Source: an uncultured Porphyromonadaceae bacterium (lineage in GTDB: Bacteria > Bacteroidota > Bacteroidia > Bacteroidales > Muribaculaceae). From it: DNA of 64,000 nucleotides. Below the pieces are notes generated by a model. It was given only the letters and a program-made list of their open reading frames with translations, did not search any database and had not been told where the DNA came from. The translations under genes were made by a program, and so were the position numbers. Location: NCBI GenBank assembly GCA_947175545.1, contig CAMWNI010000001.1, positions 310,001 to 374,000 of the forward strand, given 5' to 3'. Below are positions 30,101-38,703 of this stretch, in pieces; positions within the stretch are counted from its first letter, which is position 1, and each line of letters begins with the position of its first letter.

Positions 30101-30461
30101 GTCATGGGCTTCGCCTTACGGAATACAGGAGGCCGATGGAATTGCCGCACTCTATGTTGAACTCGGTGAGCAGCTTGACGACGAGTCTGCCATTGAGAAG
30201 GGCAAGCAGATTTATCGGAGTGAGATTCTGCGTCTGGCCCCATACCTGCCTTGGCTGACATCGCTGACTCCGTCGCAGTATGCTTCGGTTGGAGTCGCTG
30301 ACCGCGCGGTATTGCATATCCGCGACGAGCAGGGCGATTACTCCTATATGGTGGACCTTCTGCAGCAATATCACACGGTTGCCGGAGCGGACGCTACGCT
30401 CGATCTTATCGAGGAGGTAAAGGCTGAGACGGGAGTAGACCTGTCGAAGTATATCGGCTGA
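27156..30461 (+). CDS. DUF2723 family membrane protein
   Basis: LLTIEPTASFWDCPEFISQGYKLEVGHPPGNPIFML characteristic N-terminus; multi-TM; C-term TPR-like. Confidence 0.9.
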   Translation: MEKRYNLVNNLLGWVCFVIAAATYLLTIEPTASFWDCPEFISQGYKLEVGHPPGNPIFMLTARFFINFVGGEPGSVAMAVNSMNALLSAGTIMLLFWTITYLTRRLISKRGTELTSSQMVVCMGAGLVGALAYAWSDTFWYSAVEGEVYAFSSFCTALVFWLILKWDNRADLAHSDRFLVLIAYVIGVSIAVHLLNLLCIPAIVLVFYYRKSTQPTTKGSLLALLVSFVIVALILFGLVPGFVEVAQYSELFFVNMLGMGYNTGVVIYTFVALGIFIWTIYELYHQKSDLKIKLSFALSVLVSGIPFIGSSLLIPVVVMAALLVWLNWVNRLPIRVLNLITLSILVIFIGYSSYALLLIRSSAETPINQNAPDNVFSLASYLNREQYGESPLLYGTTFTSEVMRTPDGNAISEESYGYGKTVKNSESDPDQYDRVLTKTTYTYIPEQNMIFPRIYSALHRADYMSWIGMRESDLETVMATTTDGSMVKIPKKRPTFAQNLAYFFNYQLTHMYLRYFMWNFAGRQNDLQGNGEINRGNWISGIPFIDTPRLGDQSLLPAEFGTGNKGHNVFYMLPLLLGVIGLVWQSLKGEKGIRQFWVVFFLFFMTGIAIVLYLNQTPNQPRERDYAFAGSFYAFAIWIGLGVGAIADGIDRLLKKPHSMAGAVVASLLGLCVPLQMVSQTWDDHDRSGRYTARDFGMNYLSSLEPNAIIFTNGDNDTFPLWYAQEVEGYRTDVRVVNLSYLTTDWYAAQQKLPAYDALPVNMLATNKDLGLGRRQSGYVMKSEDDEPVLNFLRDYYSNNPDEIARAYGVTYPIIAAGTVYIPGDSLKGEDDIVFDLEDILLKKNKQTVLTQGDALTLDILATSAERGWDRPVYFANTVADAYYLGLRPWMYNTGMARRVMPKFSAEPYKALNDSAYVNVMERFRWGGLDAADGKDVYLDETVQRMVASTRYSMTEIARSLYVAGEFRKALDVLELALEKLPSWASPYGIQEADGIAALYVELGEQLDDESAIEKGKQIYRSEILRLAPYLPWLTSLTPSQYASVGVADRAVLHIRDEQGDYSYMVDLLQQYHTVAGADATLDLIEEVKAETGVDLSKYIG

Positions 30462-30478
30462 TAAATTTAAACGAACCA

Positions 30479-31114
30479 ATGAAACTTCTGAAGCGCCTGA
30501 TTGTGCAGCCCCCGCTGATTTACCGGGCGCTCTTTCCCGAGGCTGTCTGGCGAGTGCGTATTTTGGGCCGCAAAACGGCTTATCTGACGTTCGATGACGG
30601 CCCCGTACCGGAGGCGACACCCCGTATTCTCGAAATTTTAGAGAAGTACGGGGTGAGCGCCACCTTTTTTATGGTGGGCGATAATGTCCGGCGCTATCCG
30701 GCTCTGTTTGAGGCAGTGAAGTCGGCCGGGCATAGAGTAGGCAACCATACAATGCACCATCTGCGTGGGCGCAAGACCTCTTTCCGTCGCTATCTGCGTG
30801 ACGTTACGGAGGCCAACGAGTTTGTTGCGTCTGATATGTTTCGTCCGCCTCACGGGCTTCTGAGTTTCCGTCAGGCAAGGCTGATTCAGAAGCATTACAA
30901 CATGATAATGTATGATGTTGTTACGCGTGACTATGCGCGCTACATCACTCCGGAGGAGGTCGTTGACAACGTGCGCCGATATGCCCGCAACGGTTCCATT
31001 ATAGTTTTTCACGATTCGGAAAAGTCGGCTGAGACAACCGTCTCCGCTCTGCCTGCCGCGATTGAGTGGCTGCTTGAAAATGGATTTGAGCTTAGAGTTC
31101 TTCCTTCGGCTTGA
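30479..31114 (+). CDS. Polysaccharide deacetylase family protein
   Basis: YLTFDDGPVPEATPRILEIL, GHRVGNHTMHH, RPPHG NodB motifs. Confidence 0.93.
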   Translation: MKLLKRLIVQPPLIYRALFPEAVWRVRILGRKTAYLTFDDGPVPEATPRILEILEKYGVSATFFMVGDNVRRYPALFEAVKSAGHRVGNHTMHHLRGRKTSFRRYLRDVTEANEFVASDMFRPPHGLLSFRQARLIQKHYNMIMYDVVTRDYARYITPEEVVDNVRRYARNGSIIVFHDSEKSAETTVSALPAAIEWLLENGFELRVLPSA

Positions 31115-31979
31115 CCTGCCTTATGCGTTATGCCGGGTTGACGTGGTTGAGCCGGAGTCGGTTAATGCTTATCGCCGTTGGATTGATTCCGGGCGTCACG
31201 GCAGCATGGAGTATCTTGCCCGCTATGATGAGGTGCGCGCCAATCCGGCTCTGCTTCTCGAGGGGGCGCGCTCAATGATTCTCGTTGCTTTTCCTTACCG
31301 GACCGAGGGTGAGCTGCCGCTTCCAATCGCACTCTACGCGCGCGGGCGCGATTATCATGAGGTGGTGCGGGAGCAACTCAGGGCGCTTGCCGCGCAGATT
31401 CCGGGTGAAACGCGCGTCTGCGTCGACACGGCTCCGTTGCGTGAGCGATATTGGGCTGTTCGTGCCGGACTTGGCCGGATTGGGCGAAATAATCAGTTGT
31501 TTGTTCCCGGTTACGGATCATATTGCTTCATAGGCACAATTCTGACCACTGCGGAGTTGCCTGAGCATCGGCCGTTCGATTTCGGCCCGAATGACCTGTG
31601 CGGTGACTGCGAGCGCTGTGTCCGAGCATGCCCCGGCGGGTGCATCCTGCCGTCGGGCGAGGGTATTGATGCTCGGAAATGTATCAGTTATCTGACAATA
31701 GAGCATCGGGGAGAGTTTGAGGCCGGTACAAGGCTCCCGGCTCTATACGGTTGCGACGTTTGTCAGCGTGTTTGTCCGCTCAACCGCGATGTGGCCGTTT
31801 CGCCGATTGAGGCGTTCAGGCCGATGGACCGACTCATGGAACTGACGGCTGACGATGTTGCCGCTATGACGCCTGAGGAGTTTTCGGCGGTTTTCCGGCA
31901 CAGTGCGATTAAACGCACAAAACTTGCCGGACTTCAGCGGAATTTAAGATATTGGAATCAAAACGATGGAAGAAAATAA
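31080..31979 (+). CDS. queG: Epoxyqueuosine reductase
   Basis: LCGDCERCVRACPGGCI, YGCDVCQRVCPLNRDV 2x[4Fe-4S] motifs; R-x-YW-AVRAGLGRIGRN. Confidence 0.93.
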   Translation: MDLSLEFFLRLDLPYALCRVDVVEPESVNAYRRWIDSGRHGSMEYLARYDEVRANPALLLEGARSMILVAFPYRTEGELPLPIALYARGRDYHEVVREQLRALAAQIPGETRVCVDTAPLRERYWAVRAGLGRIGRNNQLFVPGYGSYCFIGTILTTAELPEHRPFDFGPNDLCGDCERCVRACPGGCILPSGEGIDARKCISYLTIEHRGEFEAGTRLPALYGCDVCQRVCPLNRDVAVSPIEAFRPMDRLMELTADDVAAMTPEEFSAVFRHSAIKRTKLAGLQRNLRYWNQNDGRK

Positions 31980-32553
31980 GATTATTTTGAAGTTGCCGTC
32001 TCGTTTTTGCCCACCGGCGGCATATTATAGAATGGTTGCGCTCAACCCGGATGCGACGACTGTTGTTTGTGGCGGCGAGCGCTTTGATAAGCGGCGCAAG
32101 GATGCCCACCGGATGACTGTTGCTGACACGCGCGGCGAGTTGGAGCTGACCGTTCCGATTGCGAAACCTTACGGCCGGACGTGGGGAGATACGGCGGTCA
32201 GCCGACATGGTGACTGGTGGGCCGTCATGTGGACGGCACTGGAAAGTGCCTACGGCCGGACTCCGTTTTTTGAATTTTATGCCGATGATTTTCGCCCGCT
32301 GATTCTCGGAGTGGAGGAATACGGGACTGTCGGGGAACTGAATTTCCGCTTCGATCTTGCAATCAGGCGTGCGCTCGGGCTGACCTCCCCGGTTGTCTAT
32401 TCGCCTGTGGAGTCCGAACCGCAGCCGGTCGAGTTGTGGATGCCGGAACCTTATTGGCAGGTGAGGGCTGATCGCCTCGGTTTTATTCCGAATCTGTCAA
32501 TTCTTGATTTAATTTTTAATCTTGGACCTGAAACGGCGTTGTTATGGCGTTAA
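31966..32553 (+). CDS. WbqC-like family protein
   Basis: FCPPAAYYRMV...ERFDKRRKDAHRMTVADTRGELELTVPI...SAYGRTPFFEFYADDF. Confidence 0.75.
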   Translation: MEENKIILKLPSRFCPPAAYYRMVALNPDATTVVCGGERFDKRRKDAHRMTVADTRGELELTVPIAKPYGRTWGDTAVSRHGDWWAVMWTALESAYGRTPFFEFYADDFRPLILGVEEYGTVGELNFRFDLAIRRALGLTSPVVYSPVESEPQPVELWMPEPYWQVRADRLGFIPNLSILDLIFNLGPETALLWR

Positions 32554-33776
32554 ATTATATCTGGATAGCATTCTTTCTGGTTGCTTTCGCCGTTTGCATC
32601 GGCGCTTCGTTAATTAACGGAGACCTCGGAATCTGGAGCGAGGTGATGAATGCGACGTTTACCTCCGCCGGCACGGCCTTTGAACTTGCCCTGGGGCTGA
32701 CCGGAGTCCTGTCGCTCTGGCTCGGATTGATGAAGATCGGTGAACGAGCCGGTGTCATTGCGGTTTTCGGTCGGTTGGTCAGTCCGTTGTTTTCGCGCCT
32801 TTTTCCCGGAGTACCTAAAAATCATCCCGCAATGGGGTCGATTTTTATGAATGTTTCGGCCAATATGCTCGGTTTGGACAATGCAGCGACACCGCTCGGA
32901 CTTAAGGCTATGCAGGAATTACAGGAGCTTAACCGCGAAAAGGACACGGCGACAGACGCGATGATTATGTTCCTTGTGCTGAATGCCTCGGGTCTTTGCC
33001 TGATTCCAATCAGTATAATCATGTATAGGGCGCAGGCGGGTGCGTCCAACCCCACGGACGTTTTTTTGCCGATTCTGACGGCAACGTTTATCGCCACGTT
33101 CGTAGGCATTATTGCCCTCTGCCTGAAACAACGCATCTCGCTGAAAGATCCTGTATTGCTTGGCTGGCTTGGCGGACTGGCGGCGCTTGTCGGCGGATTG
33201 GTGTGGTTTTTTAGCTCATTGCCACAGGAGGCCGTGCAGCTTTATAGCGGATTCATGGCCAATTGCTTGCTGTTTTGCGTGATTGCCGGTTTTCTTATTG
33301 CTGCCCTGAGAAGGCGCATCAACGTCTACGAGGCGTTTGTTGATGGAGCCAGGGAGGGATTTCAAACCGCCGTAAAGATTATCCCCTACCTTGTTGCCAT
33401 TCTTGTGGCGATAGGCGTGTTTCGTGCGTCGGGTGCCATGGATGTGCTGACGGACTGGATGACGTGGCTTGTTGCCGCAATGGGATTTGACGCGGAGTGG
33501 GTCGGCGCGCTGCCTACTGCTTTGATGAAGCCGCTGAGCGGCTCCGGGTCCCGCGGCATGATGGTTGACCTGATGACGACTTACGGACCGGACTCGTTTG
33601 TTGCGCGCTGTTCTGCCGCTATTCAGGGTAGTACGGACACAATGTTCTACGTTCTGGCGGTTTATTTCGGCAGTATCGGCGTCAAAAAGACCCGCTATGC
33701 CGTTCCATACGCCCTTTTGGCGGACATCACCGGCTCCGTCGCCGGCATTCTGGCCGCCTATCTCTTCTTCCATTAA
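32544..33776 (+). CDS. Nucleoside-recognition / fused SpmA-SpmB-like membrane protein
   Basis: GLTGVLSLWLGLMKIGERAG, NMLGLDNAATPLGLKAM, GSGSRGMM, IQGSTDTMFYVLAVYFGSIG. Confidence 0.85.
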   Translation: MALNYIWIAFFLVAFAVCIGASLINGDLGIWSEVMNATFTSAGTAFELALGLTGVLSLWLGLMKIGERAGVIAVFGRLVSPLFSRLFPGVPKNHPAMGSIFMNVSANMLGLDNAATPLGLKAMQELQELNREKDTATDAMIMFLVLNASGLCLIPISIIMYRAQAGASNPTDVFLPILTATFIATFVGIIALCLKQRISLKDPVLLGWLGGLAALVGGLVWFFSSLPQEAVQLYSGFMANCLLFCVIAGFLIAALRRRINVYEAFVDGAREGFQTAVKIIPYLVAILVAIGVFRASGAMDVLTDWMTWLVAAMGFDAEWVGALPTALMKPLSGSGSRGMMVDLMTTYGPDSFVARCSAAIQGSTDTMFYVLAVYFGSIGVKKTRYAVPYALLADITGSVAGILAAYLFFH

Positions 33777-33792
33777 GGAATAACGAGGGGGA

Positions 33793-34437
33793 TTATTTGC
33801 GGCCGAAGTCGGCGGGGATTTCGCCCCAATTTTCGGTGTCCCATTTCAAGACGGGGTTGAAGAGCTGATGAGTGGCGACCCAGCGGTCGGCCCTTTGCAG
33901 CAGTTCGAATACTTTGGCGTTTTCGGGGGTGCGCTCAAGGGTGGTTTTCGAATGTCGGTTGCGGAGCCATGCAAGGGCCGTGCGAGAGTCGGAGTAGATT
34001 GGGCGTGAGTGGTCGCCTCGTTGGTCGAGGAGGGCAAGGGCATGGACCAGGGCGAGATATTCTGCGATGTTGTTGGTGCCTCCGGCAAGAGGACCGACGT
34101 GGAAAACCGTCTGACCGTTGGCGACTTCTACACATTGGTATTCAATTGGTCCGGGGACTCGCGAGCATGCTCCGTCTACGGCCCATGCGTCAGAGCGGAT
34201 TTCGGGGAATTCGCCGAAGATTGATGCTGTCGGTTTACGTTTTGACATGGCGATAAGTAGCGTGGCCTGGTCCTCGTAAGAGCCACGGAATGCTGCGGTT
34301 GCAGACTCGATGTCGGGGAAGGCTTTATAGCGTGCGCCGGAGAAGCCCTCGACTTGGGCCTGACATTCTTCCCAAGAATCGTAAATCCCGGGGGATAGCC
34401 CCTGCCAGACTACGTAGTATTTTCTTCGTGGTGCCAT
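33793..34437 (-). CDS. Ribonuclease HI with N-terminal viroplasmin/caulimovirus domain
   Basis: KYYVVWQGLSPGIYDSWEECQAQVEGFSGARYKAF; NIAEYLALVHAL, IYSDSRTALAWLRN; start ATG overlaps upstream stop (TGATG). Confidence 0.9.
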   Translation of the reverse strand: MAPRRKYYVVWQGLSPGIYDSWEECQAQVEGFSGARYKAFPDIESATAAFRGSYEDQATLLIAMSKRKPTASIFGEFPEIRSDAWAVDGACSRVPGPIEYQCVEVANGQTVFHVGPLAGGTNNIAEYLALVHALALLDQRGDHSRPIYSDSRTALAWLRNRHSKTTLERTPENAKVFELLQRADRWVATHQLFNPVLKWDTENWGEIPADFGRK

Positions 34438-35606
34438 CAGTTGCCGGAGGATAAAATGTTGAAGTCGATATAAGGGGTCTGTAAGATGCGACTCAGGGAT
34501 TGTGAGACGCACTTGCCCCAAAATAGCATCATGGCAGGGCGGAGAGCCGTGGCCATCGATGCTGGGGTGGCCCAGGCTTCCTTGACTGCGGTGAAGTTTC
34601 CGGTCAGGGCATTGGTCAGCGCCATGGCGGCGGTGCGGGGAACCCGACAGCCGACGTTGTAGTAGCATGCCCGGGAGTCAGAGGCCTGAATCTGAGTTGA
34701 GACGGATTGGGAGAGGTCAATGAGCGACAGGGTGGGGAAGGCGTTTCCCGGTCGGCCGGTGAGGTCAAAGACGAGTACGCGCGTTTTCATGGTGTCAACA
34801 CATTCGAGGGGGGCGACAAACGGTTTGGCCGTTGGGGTTACGACGACGATGTCGGCATCTTCGAGTGCGCTGCGCAGAACCTTGGGGTGGAGTGCGGAGG
34901 CGATGGGTTTATGGTTCAGGACGCGGCCGGCCCGGCGCAGAGAGTAGAGGTCGTTGTCGAACATGCGGACCGTTGCGCCGAGTCCTATTGCATTGTGGGC
35001 GGCGGCGATGGCGCCCATTCCGGACCCTATAATGGTCACTTCGCATGGGACAATGCCTGTGACTCCGCCAAGAAGTATGCCCTTGCCGTGGACAAGGTCT
35101 GTCAGCATGGCGGAGGCGATGGCTATTGAGGCGCATCCGTCGATTTCGTGGAGAATATCGGCAACGATCCGGTGTTCGCCGTCGGAAACCAAGTCGGCGG
35201 CCAGGACGTTGACCCTGGCCCGCATAAGCGCCCGGGCAAATTCAGGATTGGATAGAATAACGGGCGAGAGCGTAATCAGCAGCGCGCCGCGGCGTATGGA
35301 GGCGGCTTCGGCGGGAGTAAGCGGCGCCGTCGTGACGATAATGTCTGAGCGGAGGGTTTCGGCGCGGCTGACCAAGTCGGCTCCGGCGCGCATGTAGGCC
35401 CCGTCGGAATAGTGGATTGGCGCACCGGCTCCGCGTTCGATGCGGATTGTCGCACCCTGGCTGACGAGCTGGCCGGCGCCTTCGGGGGTCAGGGGGAAGC
35501 GGGATTCCCCGTAAGGGATACCGGATGTCAGTCCGACGGTGACATCCCGGCGGTCAGAGCCGATCTTGACAGCCTGTTCAAGCGTTATATAGTCGAAAAC
35601 AATCAT
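34437..35606 (-). CDS. Alanine dehydrogenase family protein
   Basis: GESRFPLTPEGAGQLVSQGATIRIERGAG, VTIIGSGMGAIAAAHNAIGLGATVRMFDND. Confidence 0.88.
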   Translation of the reverse strand: MIVFDYITLEQAVKIGSDRRDVTVGLTSGIPYGESRFPLTPEGAGQLVSQGATIRIERGAGAPIHYSDGAYMRAGADLVSRAETLRSDIIVTTAPLTPAEAASIRRGALLITLSPVILSNPEFARALMRARVNVLAADLVSDGEHRIVADILHEIDGCASIAIASAMLTDLVHGKGILLGGVTGIVPCEVTIIGSGMGAIAAAHNAIGLGATVRMFDNDLYSLRRAGRVLNHKPIASALHPKVLRSALEDADIVVVTPTAKPFVAPLECVDTMKTRVLVFDLTGRPGNAFPTLSLIDLSQSVSTQIQASDSRACYYNVGCRVPRTAAMALTNALTGNFTAVKEAWATPASMATALRPAMMLFWGKCVSQSLSRILQTPYIDFNILSSGN

Positions 35607-36148
35607 GCTTCTTTGTTAAGCGGGAGGTTGAAACGTTCGGCAAATTGGGTGGCGGTTGTTGAAATCTGACTTTTGTCTTCAAGGAGGGTCGCGCAGAATT
35701 GCGCTTGCGCGCGCGAATAATGCGGTCGGCGCTCTTCAAGGGCAGAAGTGATGAACTCCATCAGTTCTTCGTCGGTTTTGTTGGCCAGAATAGGTCGTTT
35801 CGAGCGGTTGCGCTGCAGGCGCTCGAAGAGCCGGTTGACGGGGGTTGTCAGCCATACGGTCAGTCCGCGGTTGTTCATCAGATCCATGTTGTTGAAAAAG
35901 CAGGGAGTTCCGCCTCCGCAGGCAATGACAACGTCGGAAAACTGGCTTACTTCGTCGAGCATCGCGGCCTCAATGCGACGGAAGCCTTCTTCGCCTCGTA
36001 AGGCAAAGAGTTCGCTTATCGTAGAGCGGAAGCGGTTTTCAATATAATGGTCAAGGTCAATGAACTGTAAACCGGTCACATTTTGGAGCGCCCGCCCGAG
36101 GGTTGACTTTCCGCAGCCCATGTATCCGATTAGGAAAATTGGTTTCAT
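35603..36148 (-). CDS. aroK: Shikimate kinase
   Basis: IFLIGYMGCGKSTLGRAL, FIDLDHYIE, EEGFRRIEAAML, VIACGGGTPC. Confidence 0.94.
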   Translation of the reverse strand: MKPIFLIGYMGCGKSTLGRALQNVTGLQFIDLDHYIENRFRSTISELFALRGEEGFRRIEAAMLDEVSQFSDVVIACGGGTPCFFNNMDLMNNRGLTVWLTTPVNRLFERLQRNRSKRPILANKTDEELMEFITSALEERRPHYSRAQAQFCATLLEDKSQISTTATQFAERFNLPLNKEA

Positions 36149-36153
36149 ACCCG

Positions 36154-36161
36154 CAAATTTA
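36154..36161 (-). promoter_or_regulatory. -7 box abutting aroK start
   Basis: Minus strand TAAATTTG then CGGGT then ATG (36148); -33 weak. Confidence 0.4.
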
Positions 36162-36184
36162 TGATTTTTTTGCGAAAATTTGTC

Positions 36185-36192
36185 TAATTTTG
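36185..36192 (+). promoter_or_regulatory. -7 box for MFS transporter gene
   Basis: TAATTTTG 15 nt before ATG 36208; -33 weak. Confidence 0.45.
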
Positions 36193-36207
36193 TAGTATAA
36201 AATTAAT

Positions 36208-37362
36208 ATGAAAAAGAGTTTATTGTCACTTTCAATCGCCACGTTTGCCCTTGGAATTGCCGAATTCGGAATGATGGGCGTTCTTGGTGATGTGGTTTCC
36301 GGTCTTGGGGTCTCGGTTACCGAAGCCGGCCATCTGATTTCTGCTTATTCACTCGGAGTTGCCGTCGGCGCTCCGTTGCTCATCGTGTTTCGGCGGTTGC
36401 CATTGAAGCGTCTGATGCTGATTTTGGGAGCCGTGATTTTTCTTGGGAACCTTATGGCGGCGATTTCAGTAGGGTTCAGGATGCTTCTGGTTGCACGTTT
36501 TGTTTCCGGCTTGCCTCACGGGGCGTTTTTCGGCGCCGGGGCTATAGTCTGTTCGCGTCTGGCCAATAAGGGCGAGGGGGCGCGGGCTGTTGCGGTGATG
36601 GTCGGCGGTATGACTGTTGCGAATCTTGGAGGAGTGCCGTTTGTTACGTTCTTTTCTAACCTCTGGAACTGGCGTTTTGCGTTTGCGGTTGTTGCCTTGG
36701 TCGGTATGCTCGCTTTCGGAGCGATGGCAATGTGGTTGCCACGAATGGCACCGCTGCCTGATTCGGGACTGAAGGGACAGTTCCGTTTTTTGCGCTTGCG
36801 CGCGCCATGGCTGATTTATGCAGGAGTGTTTTTCGGACAGGCCTCGGTTTACTGCTGGTTCAGTTATGTTGACCCGATAATGACGGAAGTCACTGGTTTT
36901 TCGTCGGGAGCAATGACGTGGGTTATGATGCTTGCCGGGGCTGGCATGGTTGGCGGTAATGCCTTTAGTGGCAAGTTGGCCGACCGATATGGAGCGGCAC
37001 GCGTGAGCGGCACGATTGCGCTGCTGCTTGTTGCGGTAATGACCGGAGTTTATTTCTCTGCCCATGTCAAAGTCCTGTCACTCATGTTGATGACCCTGGC
37101 AACGGCCGGACTGTTCGGCATTGGCGGACCTTTGCAGTATCTGATTGTCCGTTATGCCAAAGGAGGCGAAATGCTTGGCGGAGCGGGCATTCAGATTGCG
37201 TTTAATGTCAGCAATGCGGTGTCGGCGACGGTTGGCGGAGCGGCAATCCATGCCGGTTTCGGCCTTGCCTCGCCCGCCTTGATCGGGGTGCCGTTTGCCG
37301 CCATCGGAGCGGCCGCTCTTTTCCTGCTTGACCGAGCCGAAAAGGACCCGCTCGTGGCATGA
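36208..37362 (+). CDS. MFS transporter (AraJ/DHA1-like)
   Basis: GIAEFGMMGVLGDVVSGLGVSVTEAGHLISAYSLGVAVGAPLL. Confidence 0.9.
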   Translation: MKKSLLSLSIATFALGIAEFGMMGVLGDVVSGLGVSVTEAGHLISAYSLGVAVGAPLLIVFRRLPLKRLMLILGAVIFLGNLMAAISVGFRMLLVARFVSGLPHGAFFGAGAIVCSRLANKGEGARAVAVMVGGMTVANLGGVPFVTFFSNLWNWRFAFAVVALVGMLAFGAMAMWLPRMAPLPDSGLKGQFRFLRLRAPWLIYAGVFFGQASVYCWFSYVDPIMTEVTGFSSGAMTWVMMLAGAGMVGGNAFSGKLADRYGAARVSGTIALLLVAVMTGVYFSAHVKVLSLMLMTLATAGLFGIGGPLQYLIVRYAKGGEMLGGAGIQIAFNVSNAVSATVGGAAIHAGFGLASPALIGVPFAAIGAAALFLLDRAEKDPLVA

Positions 37363-37413
37363 GTAAACAGATTAAATAAAATTCATTAGTAGCTGAAATT
37401 CAGGCGTAAAAAG

Positions 37414-37445
37414 TTTGCGAGAGTGAAAATAAAATCGTAACTTTG
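37414..37445 (+). promoter_or_regulatory. Promoter of the str/S10 ribosomal-protein cluster
   Basis: TTTG-N20-TAACTTTGC. Confidence 0.75.
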
Positions 37446-37449
37446 CAGC

Positions 37450-37592
37450 GGAAATCAAAGCATTATGATGCGATGTGCGATGCTAACACCTTGAGGGTGA
37501 GGGCAATGCGCGGCGCACATAGTGTCGGAGAAATCTGCAAATAAGTAAACCAAATTATATAAACCAACAGTAATCAACAGTTAAAAACTAAG
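37450..37592 (+). promoter_or_regulatory. Structured 5' leader of rpsL with short uORF
   Basis: ATGTGCG (37473-37479)/CGCACAT (37514-37520) enclosing CACC-TTGAG-GGTG hairpin; uORF MMRCAMLTP* at 37465-37494. Confidence 0.45.
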
Positions 37593-37997
<405 letters not shown>

Positions 37998-38196
37998 AGC
38001 CTGAAGCGTTACTAAAACAATCAAACAAACCGAACAAGAATTTTTAATCTGTCGTTCGTTTCGTTTGGTCGGCTAACAGAAAAACTAAATATCGGTTGAG
38101 TAAACGAGGGTCGGAGGACCTGAGTTGAAGAAGATGACACGAGAGTTACAGACAGCCCACCCCGAAATTTGAAGACACAAAGCGAAAACTAAAGAA

Positions 38197-38673
38197 ATGA
38201 GAAAGGCAAAGCCTAAGAAGCGGGTAGTTCTCCCCGATCCTATGTTTCATGATGTCAAGGTGACCAAGTTTGTGAATCACCTGATGTATGACGGCAAAAA
38301 GAACACCGCGTTCACCATTTTTTATAGCGCACTTGAGACAGTTAAGTCTAAGATGCCCAACGAGGAAAAGACCGCTCTTGAAATCTGGAAGCAGGCCCTC
38401 GATAATATCACTCCGCTGGTTGAGGTTAAGAGCCGCCGTGTTGGTGGTGCAACCTTCCAGGTGCCGACTGAGATTCGCGCCGACCGCAAGGAGTCTATTT
38501 CAATGAAGAACCTTATTATTTATGCCCGCAAGCGTGGCGGCAAGACTATGGCCGATAAGCTCGCTGCAGAGATTGTTGATGCTTATAACGAACAGGGCGG
38601 CGCATTCAAGCGCAAGGAAGATATGCATAAGATGGCCGAGGCCAACCGCGCATTCGCTCACTTCCGTTTCTAA
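38197..38673 (+). CDS. rpsG: 30S ribosomal protein S7
   Basis: MRKAKPKKR...[15 protein letters not shown]. Confidence 0.98.
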   Translation: MRKAKPKKRVVLPDPMFHDVKVTKFVNHLMYDGKKNTAFTIFYSALETVKSKMPNEEKTALEIWKQALDNITPLVEVKSRRVGGATFQVPTEIRADRKESISMKNLIIYARKRGGKTMADKLAAEIVDAYNEQGGAFKRKEDMHKMAEANRAFAHFRF

Positions 38674-38703
38674 TCTCTCCAATCCCCAAGAAAGAAATCA
38701 ACA

